NCBI GenBank assembly: GCA_020152595.1
Contig: JAIGNY010003234.1
Location: forward strand, 253,001-317,000
Origin: Chiridota heheva
Taxonomy: Eukaryota; Echinodermata; Holothuroidea; Apodida; Chiridotidae
Reading direction: 5' to 3'
DNA: 64,000 bases
In this document: piece after piece, positions 1 to 12,226 of the stretch
Numbering within the stretch: position 1 is the stretch's first letter
How the letters are laid out: every line of letters begins with the position of its first letter
Made by a program: the position numbers and the translations under genes
The notes under the pieces: generated by a model
What the model saw: only the letters and a program-made list of their open reading frames with translations
The model's database searches: none
Told to the model about the DNA's origin: nothing

Positions 1-257
1 TTTCTATTATATATATGAAAATTAAAATTCACGGGAATATTACTTTTAGGATATCTATTTTAAAGTTTGCATGAAAATGACTGATATACAAAGTCAAATG
101 GAAGAGTGATGTCACATCCTCACTGTTTTAACAATTGTTAAAGTACTACTTTTTTGGCAATTATTTTAGCTTTTTTGTCATTAAAATATATTTTTAAATA
201 AAGTCGCAGCTACTTTTACTAGACTTTTGTTTTAGTATTTTCCTGACATATTTAATG
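1..257. other. AT-rich flank with a family B end fragment
   Basis: 31-50 (CACGGGAATATTACTTTT) resembles the inner-to-outer end of family B foldback elements seen at 25.2, 29.1 and 35.6 kb. The rest shares short stretches (GTGATGTCACATCC) with sequence near 15.1 kb. No gene. Confidence 0.35.
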
Positions 258-393
258 GATGTAAGTCACAAAATGATGCAAGTCACAAAATGATGCAAGT
301 CACAAAATGATGCAAGTCACAAAATGATGCAAGTCACAAAATGATGCAAGTCACAAAATGATGTAAGTCACAAAATGATGTAAGTCACAAAAT
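258..393 (+). repeat. 17-bp tandem repeat, 8 units
   Basis: Unit GATGCAAGTCACAAAAT; eight copies with only C/T variation at position 5. A young, homogeneous microsatellite-like array. Confidence 0.95.
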
Positions 394-545
394 GCTTGAT
401 AAAATATACAACGCCTTTTGAGAATGTGAGATGTGATGATGCATATGTAACCTGATTTCAGTCATTTCTACAGAAATCAGAACTTGAAACTTGAATACTG
501 TATTCCTCTTACACAACTTGTTTCTTCTGCAAAATACATTCCTTT

Positions 546-1225
546 ATTTTATCAAGATGCTTTGTGATATGATTAATATATATGATTATCATATGATTAA
601 TACATGCAATTAATATAACAAAATTATCATATGATTAATAAATATGATTATCAATCAAAATATGATTGTTATATAGAATGATTATATGATTAATATATTC
701 CACTAGAATTAAGGTTTTTAGACTTTGATTATCATTTTGTTAATAATATCCTTGATTATCATGTAATTCAATAATCATAGATCATTATCTTATGATTTGT
801 TAATATAAGATATATCCTTTGATTTATCAAGATGCTTTGTGATATGATTAATATATATGATTATCATATGATTAATATATATGATTATCATATGATTAAT
901 ATATATGATTATCATATGATTAATATATATGATTATCATATGATTAATATATACGATTATCATATGATTATATATACTTAATATATATGATTATCATATG
1001 ATTAATATATATGATTATCATATGATTAAATATATATGATTTATAGTTAATATGATTATCATATGATTAATATATATGATTATCATATGATTATATATAT
1101 ATGATTATCATATGATTAATATATATGATTATACATGATTAATATATATGATTATCATATGATTAATATATATGATTATCATATGATTATATATATGATT
1201 ATCATATGAATAATATATCTGATTA
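546..1225 (+). repeat. AT-rich about 24-bp tandem repeat
   Basis: Degenerate units of GATTATCATATGATTAATAT type, strongly self-complementary. A leader containing ATCAAGATGCTTTGTGATAT occurs twice (about 546 and 819), so the array grew partly by segment duplication. Confidence 0.9.
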
Positions 1226-2506
1226 TTATTATTATAAGTTTTCCCTTATTTCTATTCTTTCCCTGTACCTGTTTTTCATTTTTAACTGAGTCTTGTCTTG
1301 TGCTTTTGGTTTCCTTTAGGTTTTATCTTTCTCCATTTACCTAATTTACTTACCTCTTCCCATCTTATCCTTTGATCTTCATCAGTAAGATGCATCTCAA
1401 TTCTCTAATGCATCACTAGTATTTTACACTTCACCCTCATCTTTCCCATTGCCTTATATGCATGCATATCCATCTTTACATCGAGTTTGGATCATTTCAG
1501 AAAACTGATTACAATAACAACCACATCCCTGAAACAAGGGGAGTTATTACAATTATGAACTGCAGCAAATTTTAGATTACAAATACATTAATGATTACAA
1601 CATAATATTAATAAATTAGTGAATTAACTGCAACCTTGTTCTGGAAGAACGCATCTATTATGCAGCTATGTTTCATCAGGAAGAAAACCATCTCTCTTGT
1701 TTCATATTCAGGTTCTATATGAGTTGTCTGCAATCCATTACCAAATCCCTGAATCTCTTGTGACCTTGCATTCTATACTTTTTAACATTCTTGACACGAT
1801 AGACAATTGAGCACCTGAGCACCTTGACGCGAAGTGGGATAATTCTGATTAGCAATTTAGTTTCAGCACAAAAGTGTGTCCTAGTATGTGAGTGTTGTCA
1901 AGTAATCTGTGCTTGCTGTGCATGACAAGATAGTTACTGAAAGAGTTCATTTTCGATACAGCTTTAAGAAGGCATGCACGAATCAATTTGTCTCTACTTT
2001 GCAAAGTACAAGTCAGTGCTTGAAATTAACATAAGCCCGCTAGCCCCGGATAGTTGATTTTACGTGCAGGCTAGCTGAATTTCCAGCATTAAAGCCCGTC
2101 GGGCTAAGTCATATAATCATAAAATTCCAGTATATTTATGTCAGACGGAAGAAAAGTGTTTGTAAAAAGTTCAGTCGGTTTAGTCAAATGTAAGGTGAGA
2201 AAACCGACAGGCTAGTGATAAACCAGTGCTAATTTTGAGCCATGGTACAAGTTAAGGAGCCTTAAATATAATGTTAATTTTAAGAAAATATTATGTAGTT
2301 GAGCAATTTGTTCACAAATCTCAGCCAAGAATATATTCGTATACTTAACAATAAGAACATAATATGCCATTGTGTGTACAGGTTTGCATGCATATGGTAC
2401 TTGAAAATTGTGTAAATTTTAACCTTGATTTCCCCTTTTTTGATCATGTTTTTTACTTTCTATGATGTTCTTATATCTTTTGCTAATTAATTGTCTTTGT
2501 TTTATA
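1226..2506. other. Non-coding unique sequence
   Basis: No convincing exon on either strand. 2034-2110 contains a GC-rich patch with repeated GCTAG and AGCCCG motifs, the only compositional break. Confidence 0.4.
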
Positions 2507-3395
2507 GAGCTATTCCACATGGTTTCATGGAGCTATTCCACATGGTTTCATGGAGCTATTCCACATGGTTTCATGGAGCTATTCCACATGGTTCCATGGA
2601 GCTATTCCACATGGTTCCATGGAGCTATTCCACATGGTTCCATGGAGCTATGCTACATGGTTTCATGGAGCTATTTCACATGGTTTCATGGAGCTATTCC
2701 ACATGGTTTTATGGAGCTATTCCACATGGTTCCATGGAGCTATTCCACATGGTTCCATGGAGCTATTCCACATGGTTCCATGGAGCTATTCCACATGGTT
2801 CCATGGAGCTATTCCACATGGTACCATGGAGCTATTCCACATGGTTTCATGGAGCTATTCCACATGGTTCCATGGATCTATTCCACATGGTTCCATGGAG
2901 CTATGCTACATGGTTCCATGGAGCTATTCCACATGGTTCCATGGAGCTATTCCACATGGTTCCATGGAGCTATTCCACATGGTTCCATGGAGCTATTCCA
3001 CATGGTTTCATGGAGCTATTCCACATGGTTCCATGGAGCTATTCCATATGGTTCCATAGAGCTATTCCACATGGTTTCATGGAGCTATTCCACATGGTTT
3101 TATGGAGCTATTCCACATGGTTTCATGGAGCTATTCCACATGGTTCCATGGAGCTATTCCACATGGTTCCATAAAGCTATTCCATATGGTTCCATGGAGC
3201 TATTCCACATGGTTTCATGGGGCTATTCCACATGGTTCCATGGAGCTATTCCACATGGTTCCATGAAGCTATTCCATATGGTTCCATGGAGCTATTCTAC
3301 ATGGTTCCATGGAGCTCTTCCACATGGTTTCATGGAGCTATTTCACATGGTTCCATAGAGCTATTCCATATGGTGTTATGGAGCTATTCCACATG
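2507..3395 (+). repeat. 23-bp minisatellite, about 38 units
   Basis: Unit GAGCTATTCCACATGGTTYC plus ATG. Units differ mainly at TTCC/TTTC. Because 23 is not a multiple of 3 and the unit has no stop in any plus frame, all three plus frames stay open and encode the same 23-aa periodic peptide (MELFHMVPWSYSTWFHGAIP...). Minus frames have a TAG every 69 bp. No splice or promoter evidence for expression. Confidence 0.95.
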
Positions 3396-3737
3396 CTTTT
3401 TTTTCCTTTCATATCCCTTCTACATACATAATAGTAGCTAGAAAAAGATGCATTCAAACTCTGTTTTAATTGGGGCAGCAGAGTAGGAACAATAGGGGAA
3501 CTTCTCCCCCACACTTACATAAACATTTGAGCCTGAAAGGGTACCACCAAAGCGCAGCCTTGGGATGCAGTAAAACCATGCTCATTTAAAAGAAAAACCA
3601 CACACAACCACACAAAAATACGAACCACAAACTCTAAAGCAACCTTTCCATTCCCACTTGCCCTTAATGTATTTCCTTTATTCAATTCATCATTCATTTG
3701 TTATTTTCCTTTACATTATATTACTTATGATGTAAAG

Positions 3738-4305
3738 GATTAGTCCAGGGGTCAAGAATATTGATAAGTCCAAGGGTCAACAAGTGTTGATTAGTCCAGG
3801 GGTCAACAAGTGTTGATTAGTCCAGGGGTCAACAAGTGTTGATTAGTCCAGGAATCAACAAGTGTTGATTAGTCCAGGGGTCAACAAGTGTTGATTAGTC
3901 CAGGGGTCAACAAGTGTTGATTAGTCCAGGGGTCAACAAGTGTTGATTAGTCCAGGGGTCAACAAGTGTTGATTAGTCCAGGGGTCAACAAGTGTTGATT
4001 AGTCCAGGGGTCAACAAGTGTTGATTAGTCCAGGGTCAACAAGTGTTGATTAGTCCAGGGTCAACAAGTGTTGATTAGTCCAGGGGTCAACAAGTGTTGA
4101 TTAGTCCAGGGTCAACAAGTGTTGATTAGTCCAGGGGTCAACAAGTGTTGATTAGTCCAGGGGTCAACAAGTGTTGATTAGTCCAGGGGTCAACAAGTGT
4201 TGATTAGTCCAGGGGTCAACAAGTGTTGATTAGTCCAGGGGTCAACAAGTGTTGATTAGCCCAGGGGTCAACAAGTGTTGATTAGTTCTGGGTCAAGCAA
4301 GTGTT
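3738..4305 (+). repeat. 26-bp satellite, about 22 units, derived from a family A terminus
   Basis: Unit GATTAGTCCAGGGGTCAACA plus AGTGTT, with some 25-bp units carrying GGG instead of GGGG. The array starts directly after TAAAG and runs into sequence (4290-4470) matching the rest of a family A element, so the unit is that element's terminal 26 bp. Confidence 0.93.
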
Positions 4306-4660
4306 TATTATATGGAAGAGGACTTCAAAATAAAACACAAATATCTTGTTTACTTAAGGAGATATACAAGTTCTTATCTGTGTAGAAGTGACTGGTGCAG
4401 GAAGTCTATGAAATGTTGGCATCCTAATCCCCACTTAACAATTTTTAAGGTATTTTACAGAAATTAATTTGAATTATTTTTCTTCAAACTTTCTTCAGGT
4501 AATAAAATAATGATTTTCCTTTACTTGATTCTGTTTGACTACTTTCCTGATGTGACATATCCATTGTTTTTTTTTTTGTTTGACTACTTTCCTGATGTGA
4601 CATATCCATTGGTTTTTAAAACCCTTGAATTCCCAATGGTGTCCCAAAACACAGGTGTGG
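4290..4660 (+). mobile_element. Family A foldback element body next to the satellite
   Basis: Matches family A interior (GGAAGAGGACTTCAAAA, AAGGAGATAT, GTGTAGAAGTGACTG). It includes a local duplication: GACTACTTTCCTGATGTGAC occurs at about 4537 and again at about 4582. Confidence 0.6.
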
Positions 4661-5866
4661 TTTTAGGGAACGCTTTAAAAAAGTCAGCTTTGTCACAAAT
4701 TTCTTTTCATTTTATACTGTTACAAGTGTATATTGAATTAAAGCTCAGACTTTACAATGGTCTAAATAATTTTCGGTTAAACATACAATTGTCAAACAAT
4801 GACGTCAATAGTTTTGTATATTGTGTGTCCTAAAACTGTTATCTTTGTGATAATCTGCTCTCTTGTGACTAATTACAATGCTATTTTGTTCGTTGGACTG
4901 CGCCACAAATAAAGTGGTAAAATTTTGAAAAATGCATACACACTGTGCATCCTAGCAAATTCGACTATATAGCTACACTTAGGTTCAATATATCATATGA
5001 AAGAGCATTCCATTTCCTACATGGGTGAAGAAAGTTCCTGATTCTGATAAAATCTTCCAAAGCTATGAATTTTCAAAAAATAGTACCAAAATGCACCAAA
5101 AATCATCAAATTTGATACATTTTATCCAAAATTAAAAAAATTGGGCTATGTATGAACAAAATTTGGTTAGATTTGAATGATTTGGCTTAATTGAATCATT
5201 TCTACTAAAAATGAAATAAAAATTCACTTTGTAGTGTTGTTTTAATGCTCTTAAAGAAAAAATCATTTTGATGATTTTACAGAAAATTGAAAATCTGCAT
5301 ATTTACCCACAAATTTATGCAATTTTTTTTCATTCAAACCACATACAGAAAAAAGACAAACACAATATTTTGAAAGATCTAAAGTAGCCCTTTCAAATGG
5401 TACAAAAATGTTCCCCCCACCCCCTCCCCCTAGAATTTTGGTATGGTTTGGGGGTTTTTCTTCTGAAGATTAATGGTTAAGCCAGAAAAAATCATCGGAT
5501 GCATAAATTTTTTCCAGCTCCACATGGAAATTTAAGTTTGATTATTTAAAACCATTAAAATTAATGCCCTTAATTGCTCCACAAACCACTTGTGGAAAAA
5601 AATCAAGAATATTTGGAAGTGGAAAGAAGTTTATGAATCATTCACCACAACAATTAAAAAAAGTACTTTTGGAAAATCTTTTGAAATAGTTTTGATATTG
5701 ATCCAATTTCCATCTATTTGCTAAATATGGCTCAAATTTTTTTCAGAGAAAGGTCAAATATGGTAGTACTTCCAAAGTGCTTATAGACCCTAGCTAGCTC
5801 CAAGGGTTCTTTAGCAGGTTCCTGGATGGACCTGATAACAAAATGACTTCTTGCCCTTCTCTTACT
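4661..5866. other. Non-coding AT-rich sequence
   Basis: No exon recognised. A C-rich run at 5414-5431 is the only notable composition change. Confidence 0.4.
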
Positions 5867-6345
5867 TTAAAGGAGACATAAAGTTTGATGCAATCATTAG
5901 TTCATAAAGGATTAAAATCTTAACAAACTATTAAAAAGTCAGTCTTATTCCTATCTTAAGTTAATCATGTTTGAAGTCCACACATGGGGGCTGCCATTTT
6001 GTTCAATTCTGTTTTAAAATATTGTGCATGATAACATAATTTTCCCAATTGAGACAGAAAGATTATAATGTATTTCTTTAAATGTGATTAAAATTTTTAT
6101 TCCAAAATGATGTGACACAAAGTTTTAACAGCATGTTTTGATAATTTCATGTGTACACAAAAATGTCATCGACCCTTACAAAAGAAAAACAAGTTTTTAT
6201 AAGCTAGAAAATGTGGGGTAGATTATAAAGAAATACAAAGCATTCCAACACCCTGATGGGCTGATAATATCATAATCTGCATGTTTTGAAATTAAAATGG
6301 CTGCTTTCATAATTTTATTTAGTAGTGGAATTACAGTTTTTAATT
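5867..6345 (+). mobile_element. Family C foldback element, partial
   Basis: Left end TTAAAGGAGACATAAAGT at a TTAA. The interior matches the 19.0-19.7 kb copy in opposite orientation (AACACCCTGATGGGCTGATA versus its complement there). The right terminus is degraded. Confidence 0.6.
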
Positions 6346-6730
6346 AATAAATGTGTTTTAAAATATTATAATTAATAGAAATGTTTTATATTGCTTAAGG
6401 AGGTATGGAACTTGTCAGAAGATGTGTTATTTTTAATTCTATTATGAAACAATATGGTGTCAGACTTAGTCTCTTTTAACAAGTTAAAAGTTTTAAGACT
6501 GCTGTAAGTGTTAAAACTGAAACAAATAGAATTACATTTGGCCCTCTGCTTATCAGCGTCTAAGAACAGGGTATACTTGTATGGCTATTGAGTAAAACTT
6601 GGTTCAAAGGGCGTTTTTAAAAGCAACTTATGCTCCATTTTAGTACCAGGCTCTACACAAGCAAATTACCCTCAGTGACAAAACAATATTGCTAACAATT
6701 TAGCAAATTTTTCAATACTATCCGAAATCC

Positions 6731-7306
6731 TTAAAGGACTAGTTCAGTGGTCAAGTATGTCCATCTTATATGAAAGAGGACTTCAACAGAAACAAAATGG
6801 TGAAGAAAGCATTCAATAATCTTATTCTGTTGAGGAGATATTTAAGTTTAAAGTTTGGAATCATTTCTGTAGAAACAACTGAAATCAGACTACTTATGAT
6901 GTCACAGCTTCAGATTCCTCAAAGTCTTTATGTATTTTAAAAAAAGTTTATTGAATTTTTTCACTATTTGAATTATTTTTCCTAGAAAGTTTTTTCAGGT
7001 GGTATATTATAAATACCATTCCTAGATTCAGTTTTACTAATTTTTTGACCTATCCCATGGTTTTTAAGCCAAAGAATCGCAGGATAAAAATATTATAAAA
7101 TACATAAAGACTTTGTGAGGAATTTGAGGCTATTTCATCACAACTAGTCTGATATCAGTCGTTTCTACACAAAATGATACCAAACTTTACACTTACATAT
7201 CTACTTAGCGAAATAAGAGTTTTGAATGTTTTCTTCACCATTTTGTTTCTTTTGAATCCTCTTTCATATAAGATAAACATGCTTGGCCACTAAAGTAATC
7301 CTTTAA
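6731..7306. mobile_element. Family A foldback (MITE-like) element, complete
   Basis: 576 bp with long inverted arms, each over 200 bp: TTAAAGGACTAGTTCAGTGG at the left and the complement of TTAAAGGATTACTTTAGTGG at the right. TTAA at both ends could be the target duplication. No coding capacity. Confidence 0.85.
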
Positions 7307-7881
7307 TAGTAAACTTGATTGTGTGTGAGTGAAAAGTCAAAACATTCCTGTGACATTTGTTTCATGTCAGATTTTTTAAACAGATGACTGTTTGCTGTGT
7401 CATGTTTGGTTTGCATGAAACAGCTTTAAGGATTTCAACTTTTGATTTTATTAGATTGTAAAATCCTCTTACTATGTTCTTTACTTATTATTCTCTTTTC
7501 TCAACAAAGTTTCACTAAGTCATTATTTTAGAGAGCATTTTGATCTTGCATTTAAGTCAAAATTCTTTTCTAAAATATCTTCAATTGCTAAGGGCTATAT
7601 TCTCTTTCTTATTTCCGACAACTGTCAACTTTTTGATAGTTAGTATCAAATCATATTTCATATCAAATCACCTTTTATTTACATAGAAATAAACAAATTA
7701 TCAATTTGATTGCTATCATTTCATCTCGTTTCCTGAAGCTTGAGGCTTTTCTGACTTATTAGATTTCATCTTTTTTTCCATGACATTTTGTAATGATTAT
7801 GATCTTATTGTTTGGTACTTTGCTCTATTTTACAAACCTTGAGATGCAGGCACAATAAGAGCAATGTGGATTAAATTCAAT

Positions 7882-8129
7882 TTAAAACAGCTTCTATTTT
7901 CAAAATGGATTTCTATTGTCAAATGGACTGGAATAAAGCCTTCACATTACCATTATACTAATATTTTGGGTATTTAAAAAAACTGTACCAGAATAGCTAA
8001 CAAAACTTTTGCTCGCTTTTCTGGTACATAGTTTATTAAGTACCCAAAAAAGTATAATGGTAATGTGAAGGCTTTATTCCAGTCCATTTTGACAATAGAA
8101 ATCTATTTTGAAAATAGAAGCTGTTTTAA
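7882..8129. mobile_element. Short TTAA-bounded hairpin element
   Basis: 248 bp, nearly a perfect palindrome: left arm 7882-7977, right arm 8040-8129, starting TTAAAACAGCTTCTATTTTC. The loop also pairs (TGTACCAGAA with TTCTGGTACA). Confidence 0.85.
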
Positions 8130-8452
8130 ACATTTTGCCTGTTTAGATTATAAGGGTTGGTTGGATCACATATGAACAATAAATTACTGTGGTAATGCAG
8201 ATAGAGGGAGAGGGGTAAGTAACAAGTTATCTTTTAAATTATGGTCCTCCCTTTTCCAAGTCCAGTTTGGATACTTGGAGATCATTTTATGACATTTTTA
8301 TAGTTTTCTGAATCATGGCAGCAAGCTTTTGAAGAACAAATTTAAGTTTAAAAGAATCTTTTAAATTAAAGAGTAAGTTTAAATTTCTTTGACCACAGTT
8401 GTCTTGCATGATTGCTAATCACAGTTTTAGATTTTTTGGACTTTTTTTTTTG

Positions 8453-8882
8453 GACAATTAGGGATTAAATAACATATGCATTGAAAACTACATGGTAATT
8501 AGGGATTAAATGGCATATGTGTTGAAAACTACATGGTAATTAGGGATTAAATGACACATGTGTTGAAAACTACATGGTAATTAGGGATTAAATGACATAT
8601 GTGTTGAAAACTACATGGTAATTAGGGATTAAATGACATGTATTAAAAATACGGTAATTAGGAATTAAAAACTACATGGTAATTAGGGATTAAATGACAT
8701 ACGTGTTGAAAACTACATAGTAATTAGGGATTAAATGACATGTGTTAAAAACTACATGGTAATTAGGGATTAAATGACATATGTGTTGAAAACTACATGG
8801 TTATTAGGGATAAATGACATATGTGTTGAAAACTACATGGTTATTAGGGATTAAATAACATATGTGTTGAAAACTACATGGC
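8453..8882 (+). repeat. About 41-bp tandem repeat, roughly 11 units
   Basis: Unit begins GGTAATTAGGGATTAAATGA and continues CATATGTGTTGAAAACTACAT. Some units are shortened to 27-39 bp. Confidence 0.93.
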
Positions 8883-9029
8883 ATGACTTAACACAGTTGC
8901 ATGGTTCTTGGTTAGCATAGGCCACAGTAGTTACAACTTTTCAAAAGCTATAAAAAGCTGTCAGTTTTGTACTAATTTTTTGGTTTCAGTGGATTTGGGA
9001 AGAAATCTAGCTAATGATTCCTAATCTAT

Positions 9030-9340
9030 CCATGGACTTGCACTTAGATATCTGGCTGATCTCATTCACTTTAAATCATCTTGATGAAATCTGCATTCAT
9101 TGAACAAGCATCTTCTTCACATGCCAAATTGGAAACTTCAATCTTTTAATCGTTGCTCGTTCACATGTGCTGCACCAGCTTTATGGAATTCCTTGCCACT
9201 TTATATTAAACTTGCTTCCAATTTCAATGTTTTAAACAAAGGCTCAAAATCATTTTTATGCAGAAGCATTTTTTTATAGCGCCACTGAACATAACTCTGT
9301 TGTGAATAATGGCGCTTTACAAATTATTTTGAACATTGTA
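9030..9340 (+). mobile_element. LINE 3' remnant (CR1/L2-like)
   Basis: A broken frame retains CAAPALWNSLPLYIK at about 9165-9210, the conserved end of CR1/L2-group ORF2, and YLADLIHF upstream. It ends near GGCGCTTTACAAA, a common LINE tail. Stops and indels mark it as dead. Confidence 0.7.
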
Positions 9341-9560
9341 CATTATAGTTGTTCACAGGTCTTTAATGATCACCTGCTTCTGTCTAAAGAAAGTATTTTA
9401 CCATTTTTATTTCAAATGTTTGTCAAATTTATAAGGAAATGTGATTTTGTTCACTTTAATCTGTGGAATGGGAAAATCAATCTTAGCATTGCAAATCTGG
9501 TTGTGACAAAAGTAAGTCAGTACTTACTTTAAAACATTATTTTCATCTTAATTTTTACAG

Positions 9561-9672
9561 AGTGCGAGAAAATCAACTGGAGGCTATTTTCAAGCTCATG
9601 CAGGACAATACAGAACGATTTGGAGTGGACTCTATGGACGACGTGCAAGATCAGTACCATCTATACGCATGA
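9561..9672 (+). CDS. Terminal coding exon of an unidentified plus-strand gene
   Basis: The acceptor TTAATTTTTACAG precedes an exon that completes a split codon with its first base. It reads VRENQLEAIFKLMQDNTERF, then GVDSMDDVQDQYHLYA and TGA at 9670-9672. The amphipathic, charged composition and normal codon use look coding. I cannot identify the family. Earlier exons were not found in the window and may lie further upstream; a LINE remnant sits just before it at about 9030-9340. Confidence 0.6.
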
Positions 9673-10389
9673 GGCAGAGCAGTGAGTTAAGTACCAACAA
9701 AACATTCCAAGAAAACAGATGTGATTTCTATTTTCCAGAAGACTTGGATGTTTGGAGAAAAGATCAAATGTCACAATCAAAAAAGATGGGGAAAGATTGT
9801 AAAATCTTGCAAGAGTCCAGCATGATGTGTTGTGTTCGCGCCCTTACATCAGCGATGCTCGGTTTTTCCACGTTACAAAATCGATCATCTCAAGGCCACT
9901 GAAAATTACGCATCACTGCCTCACACTACATACATACAACATACAGTGTACAATTATACATACACAATACATACAGAGTTTATTTCGGGAATGGTTTAAG
10001 GGGACACAGGTTTATTATTTAAGAAATATTTAGTGAGGACGCTGCAGGTAGCAATGTCGTAGATGTCGAGGCACAATATTGGCATGGGACAGCTTTCATT
10101 CGTGAGGTTTATTTTGTTCTTTTGATACAAGTTTTTGTACAAATTTCCATTTTGTATCTCTATTCTTGTGTTAAGGATAATTGAGTATAAACTAATTTAA
10201 AACAAATGTGTTAAAACCATCTCATATAGTTTTAGATACTGAAAAGTAATTGTTTTACTTTGTAACAATGCATTGACAACTTGGTAATGTAAACTATAAA
10301 TAATTTTATATGTAATATTTAATATTAAAATTCAAAATGCTGTGAAGTATTCAATATTTTATCGATTTTGTTGAAACTTGTTGCTATTA
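9673..10389 (+). other. Probable 3' UTR and flank of the plus-strand gene
   Basis: Unique AT-rich sequence after the stop codon. ATTAAA at 10323-10328 is a possible poly(A) signal; AATAAA at 11185-11190 is a later alternative. Confidence 0.35.
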
Positions 10390-10805
10390 TCCTGGTTTAT
10401 AGCCTATTTTTTGGGTTTATAGCCTATTTTCCTGGTTTATAGTCTATTTTCCTGGTTCATAGCCTATTTTCATGATTTATAGTCTATTTTCCTAATCTAT
10501 AGCCTATTTTCCTGGTCTATAGCCTATTTTCCTGGTCTATAGCCTATTTTCCTGGTTTATAGCCTATTTTCATGGTTTATAGCCTATTTTCCTGGTCTAT
10601 AGCCTATTCTCATGGTTTATAGCCTATTCTCATGGTTTATAGTCTATTTTCCTGGTTTATAGTCTATTTTCCTGGTTTAGAGCCTATTTTCTTGGTTTAT
10701 AGCCTATTTTCCTGGTTTATATGATAGCCTATTTTCCTGGTTTATAGCCTATTCTCATGGTTTAGAGCCTATTCTCATGGTTTATAGCCTATTTTCATGG
10801 TTTAG
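10390..10805 (+). repeat. 20-bp tandem repeat, about 20 units
   Basis: Unit TTTATAGCCTATTTTCCTGG with frequent C/T and CCTGG/CATGG changes and one 25-bp unit near 10715. Confidence 0.93.
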
Positions 10806-11903
10806 ACTTTGTTTTCTTGCAATTAAGCTCAAGTTGTTGTTACTACCTGTCCATAGGCTTTGAACTGAATGCTAATAGTTTGGTGCTTCATGTAGAGGTT
10901 TTCATTGCAGGGAAAAGTTTTTTCATTCATGGTGCATTGCTATAAGCACCTTTCAAACTTGCTGTACATTTTTTTTTTTTTTATTCAGATGTAAATATGA
11001 GTGTTATATTATTTAAAATGCTTAGAATGGATTTTTGTAATGTGGAGTCAGAATTATTTATTATTTACTTTGTAAACATTTTAGATCATCAGATTGAACA
11101 CCAAAAAAAAATTAATGTTGATTCCTTCAAAAAGTCTTTTTACTATTTTAAAAATGGCCGTACTATTAAGTGGTAAAAAAAAACAATAAACCATTAAGTA
11201 CTGTATAAGAGGTGTTTGCAAGTTCTACGCAAAACTTACTGATTATTCTTTTTTTTAGCATAAATTTTGCAGATGTCAAAAAAGATAAAGACAAGATCAG
11301 TAGTTAACATTACTCAGTTATTTATAGATTGTTCCGTGAAATTTATTTTTGTTATTCACTTTTTCACGAAAAATCCTTTTGGTGTTTATTGTTCCATCCT
11401 TTTGTTATTCAGTGTTCCATGCAAAACATACTTTATTATTCCTTGTTTCCTGTGAGATCTTGTCTTCAGGAGTGTTTTTTTAACTATTGTATCAAATTTT
11501 CATGCAAACTTTGTTACCCAGTTTTTCATACTTTGCTGTTGCATTAACATGTATTTTTCTGTTATCCATTGTTTATGATATCTCTTTCACGTGTTTTACT
11601 TCCTGAAGCGTAATGTGACATTTTATTCTATAATCAACTCAACAGTATCCTTTGGGATTACTAATAAATGTCATCTTTTTTTTTTATAAGCATATTAAAC
11701 CTTTCTTAGATTTCTTCTTCTTGAATCAATAATGTGCCTGAAATATATTTATCCCTAAAAATTAAAGTAGATATCTCTCATGGAAGAATTAAAAAAGAGG
11801 TAGAAGGAATAAAGCTGGTGGCTTTACTTTTGCTTTCCTATTGACCCATTTTTGTTGGTCCGATGCTAATAGCATAAGGAACCTATGCAGTCATGTTGGC
11901 ATG
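10806..11903. other. Non-coding AT-rich sequence
   Basis: Poly-T and poly-A tracts only. A loose repeat of GTTATTCA/TGTTCC motifs spans 11330-11430. No exon seen. Confidence 0.4.
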
Positions 11904-12155
11904 CAGTGCCGTAGCCAGCATTAAAAATTGAGGGGGTACGAGAAGGTCCTAAAGCCCCCTCCCAAGATGAAGTGTTCAAATTTAGCCCAACTGGGCAATT
12001 TTGTTTTTAAAGCTAAAAAAATGTATAAAAAGCAAACTTTATCCCAATTAAAAAAAAAATACTCTCAAAGAAAAGTGTCTGTTTGTGTGGAATGGGGAAG
12101 AAGAGAGGGAAGGGGGGGGGGAGAACCCCCACATTCCCCCTTGGCTACACCACTG
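11904..12155. mobile_element. hAT-like MITE
   Basis: 252 bp bounded by CAGTGCCGTAGCC and the complement of CAGTGGTGTAGCC, typical of hAT-group non-autonomous elements. Flanking 8-bp duplication is not convincing. G-rich interior. Confidence 0.55.
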
Positions 12156-12226
12156 CTGATGTGTGTATGTATGTCTATATGTGTGTGTGTGTATATATGT
12201 ATGTATGTATGTATGTATGTGTGTCT
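12156..12226 (+). repeat. GT/GTAT microsatellite
   Basis: Runs of GTGT and GTAT between the MITE and the family D array. Confidence 0.85.

Noticed and set aside
258-393. CRISPR-like direct repeats (also at 3738, 10390, 51497)
   Set aside because: Units are contiguous with no unique spacers and the DNA is eukaryotic; these are ordinary tandem repeats.
2462-3441. Overlapping 60-298 codon ORFs that look like a Trp/His-rich repeat protein
   Set aside because: They arise from a 23-bp stop-free unit and occupy all three frames equally; there is no promoter, intron or unique coding flank.
8147-8215. Possible plus exon flanked by TTTAG and GGG|GTAAGT
   Set aside because: All three frames contain stops; it is flank of the 7.9-8.1 kb hairpin.
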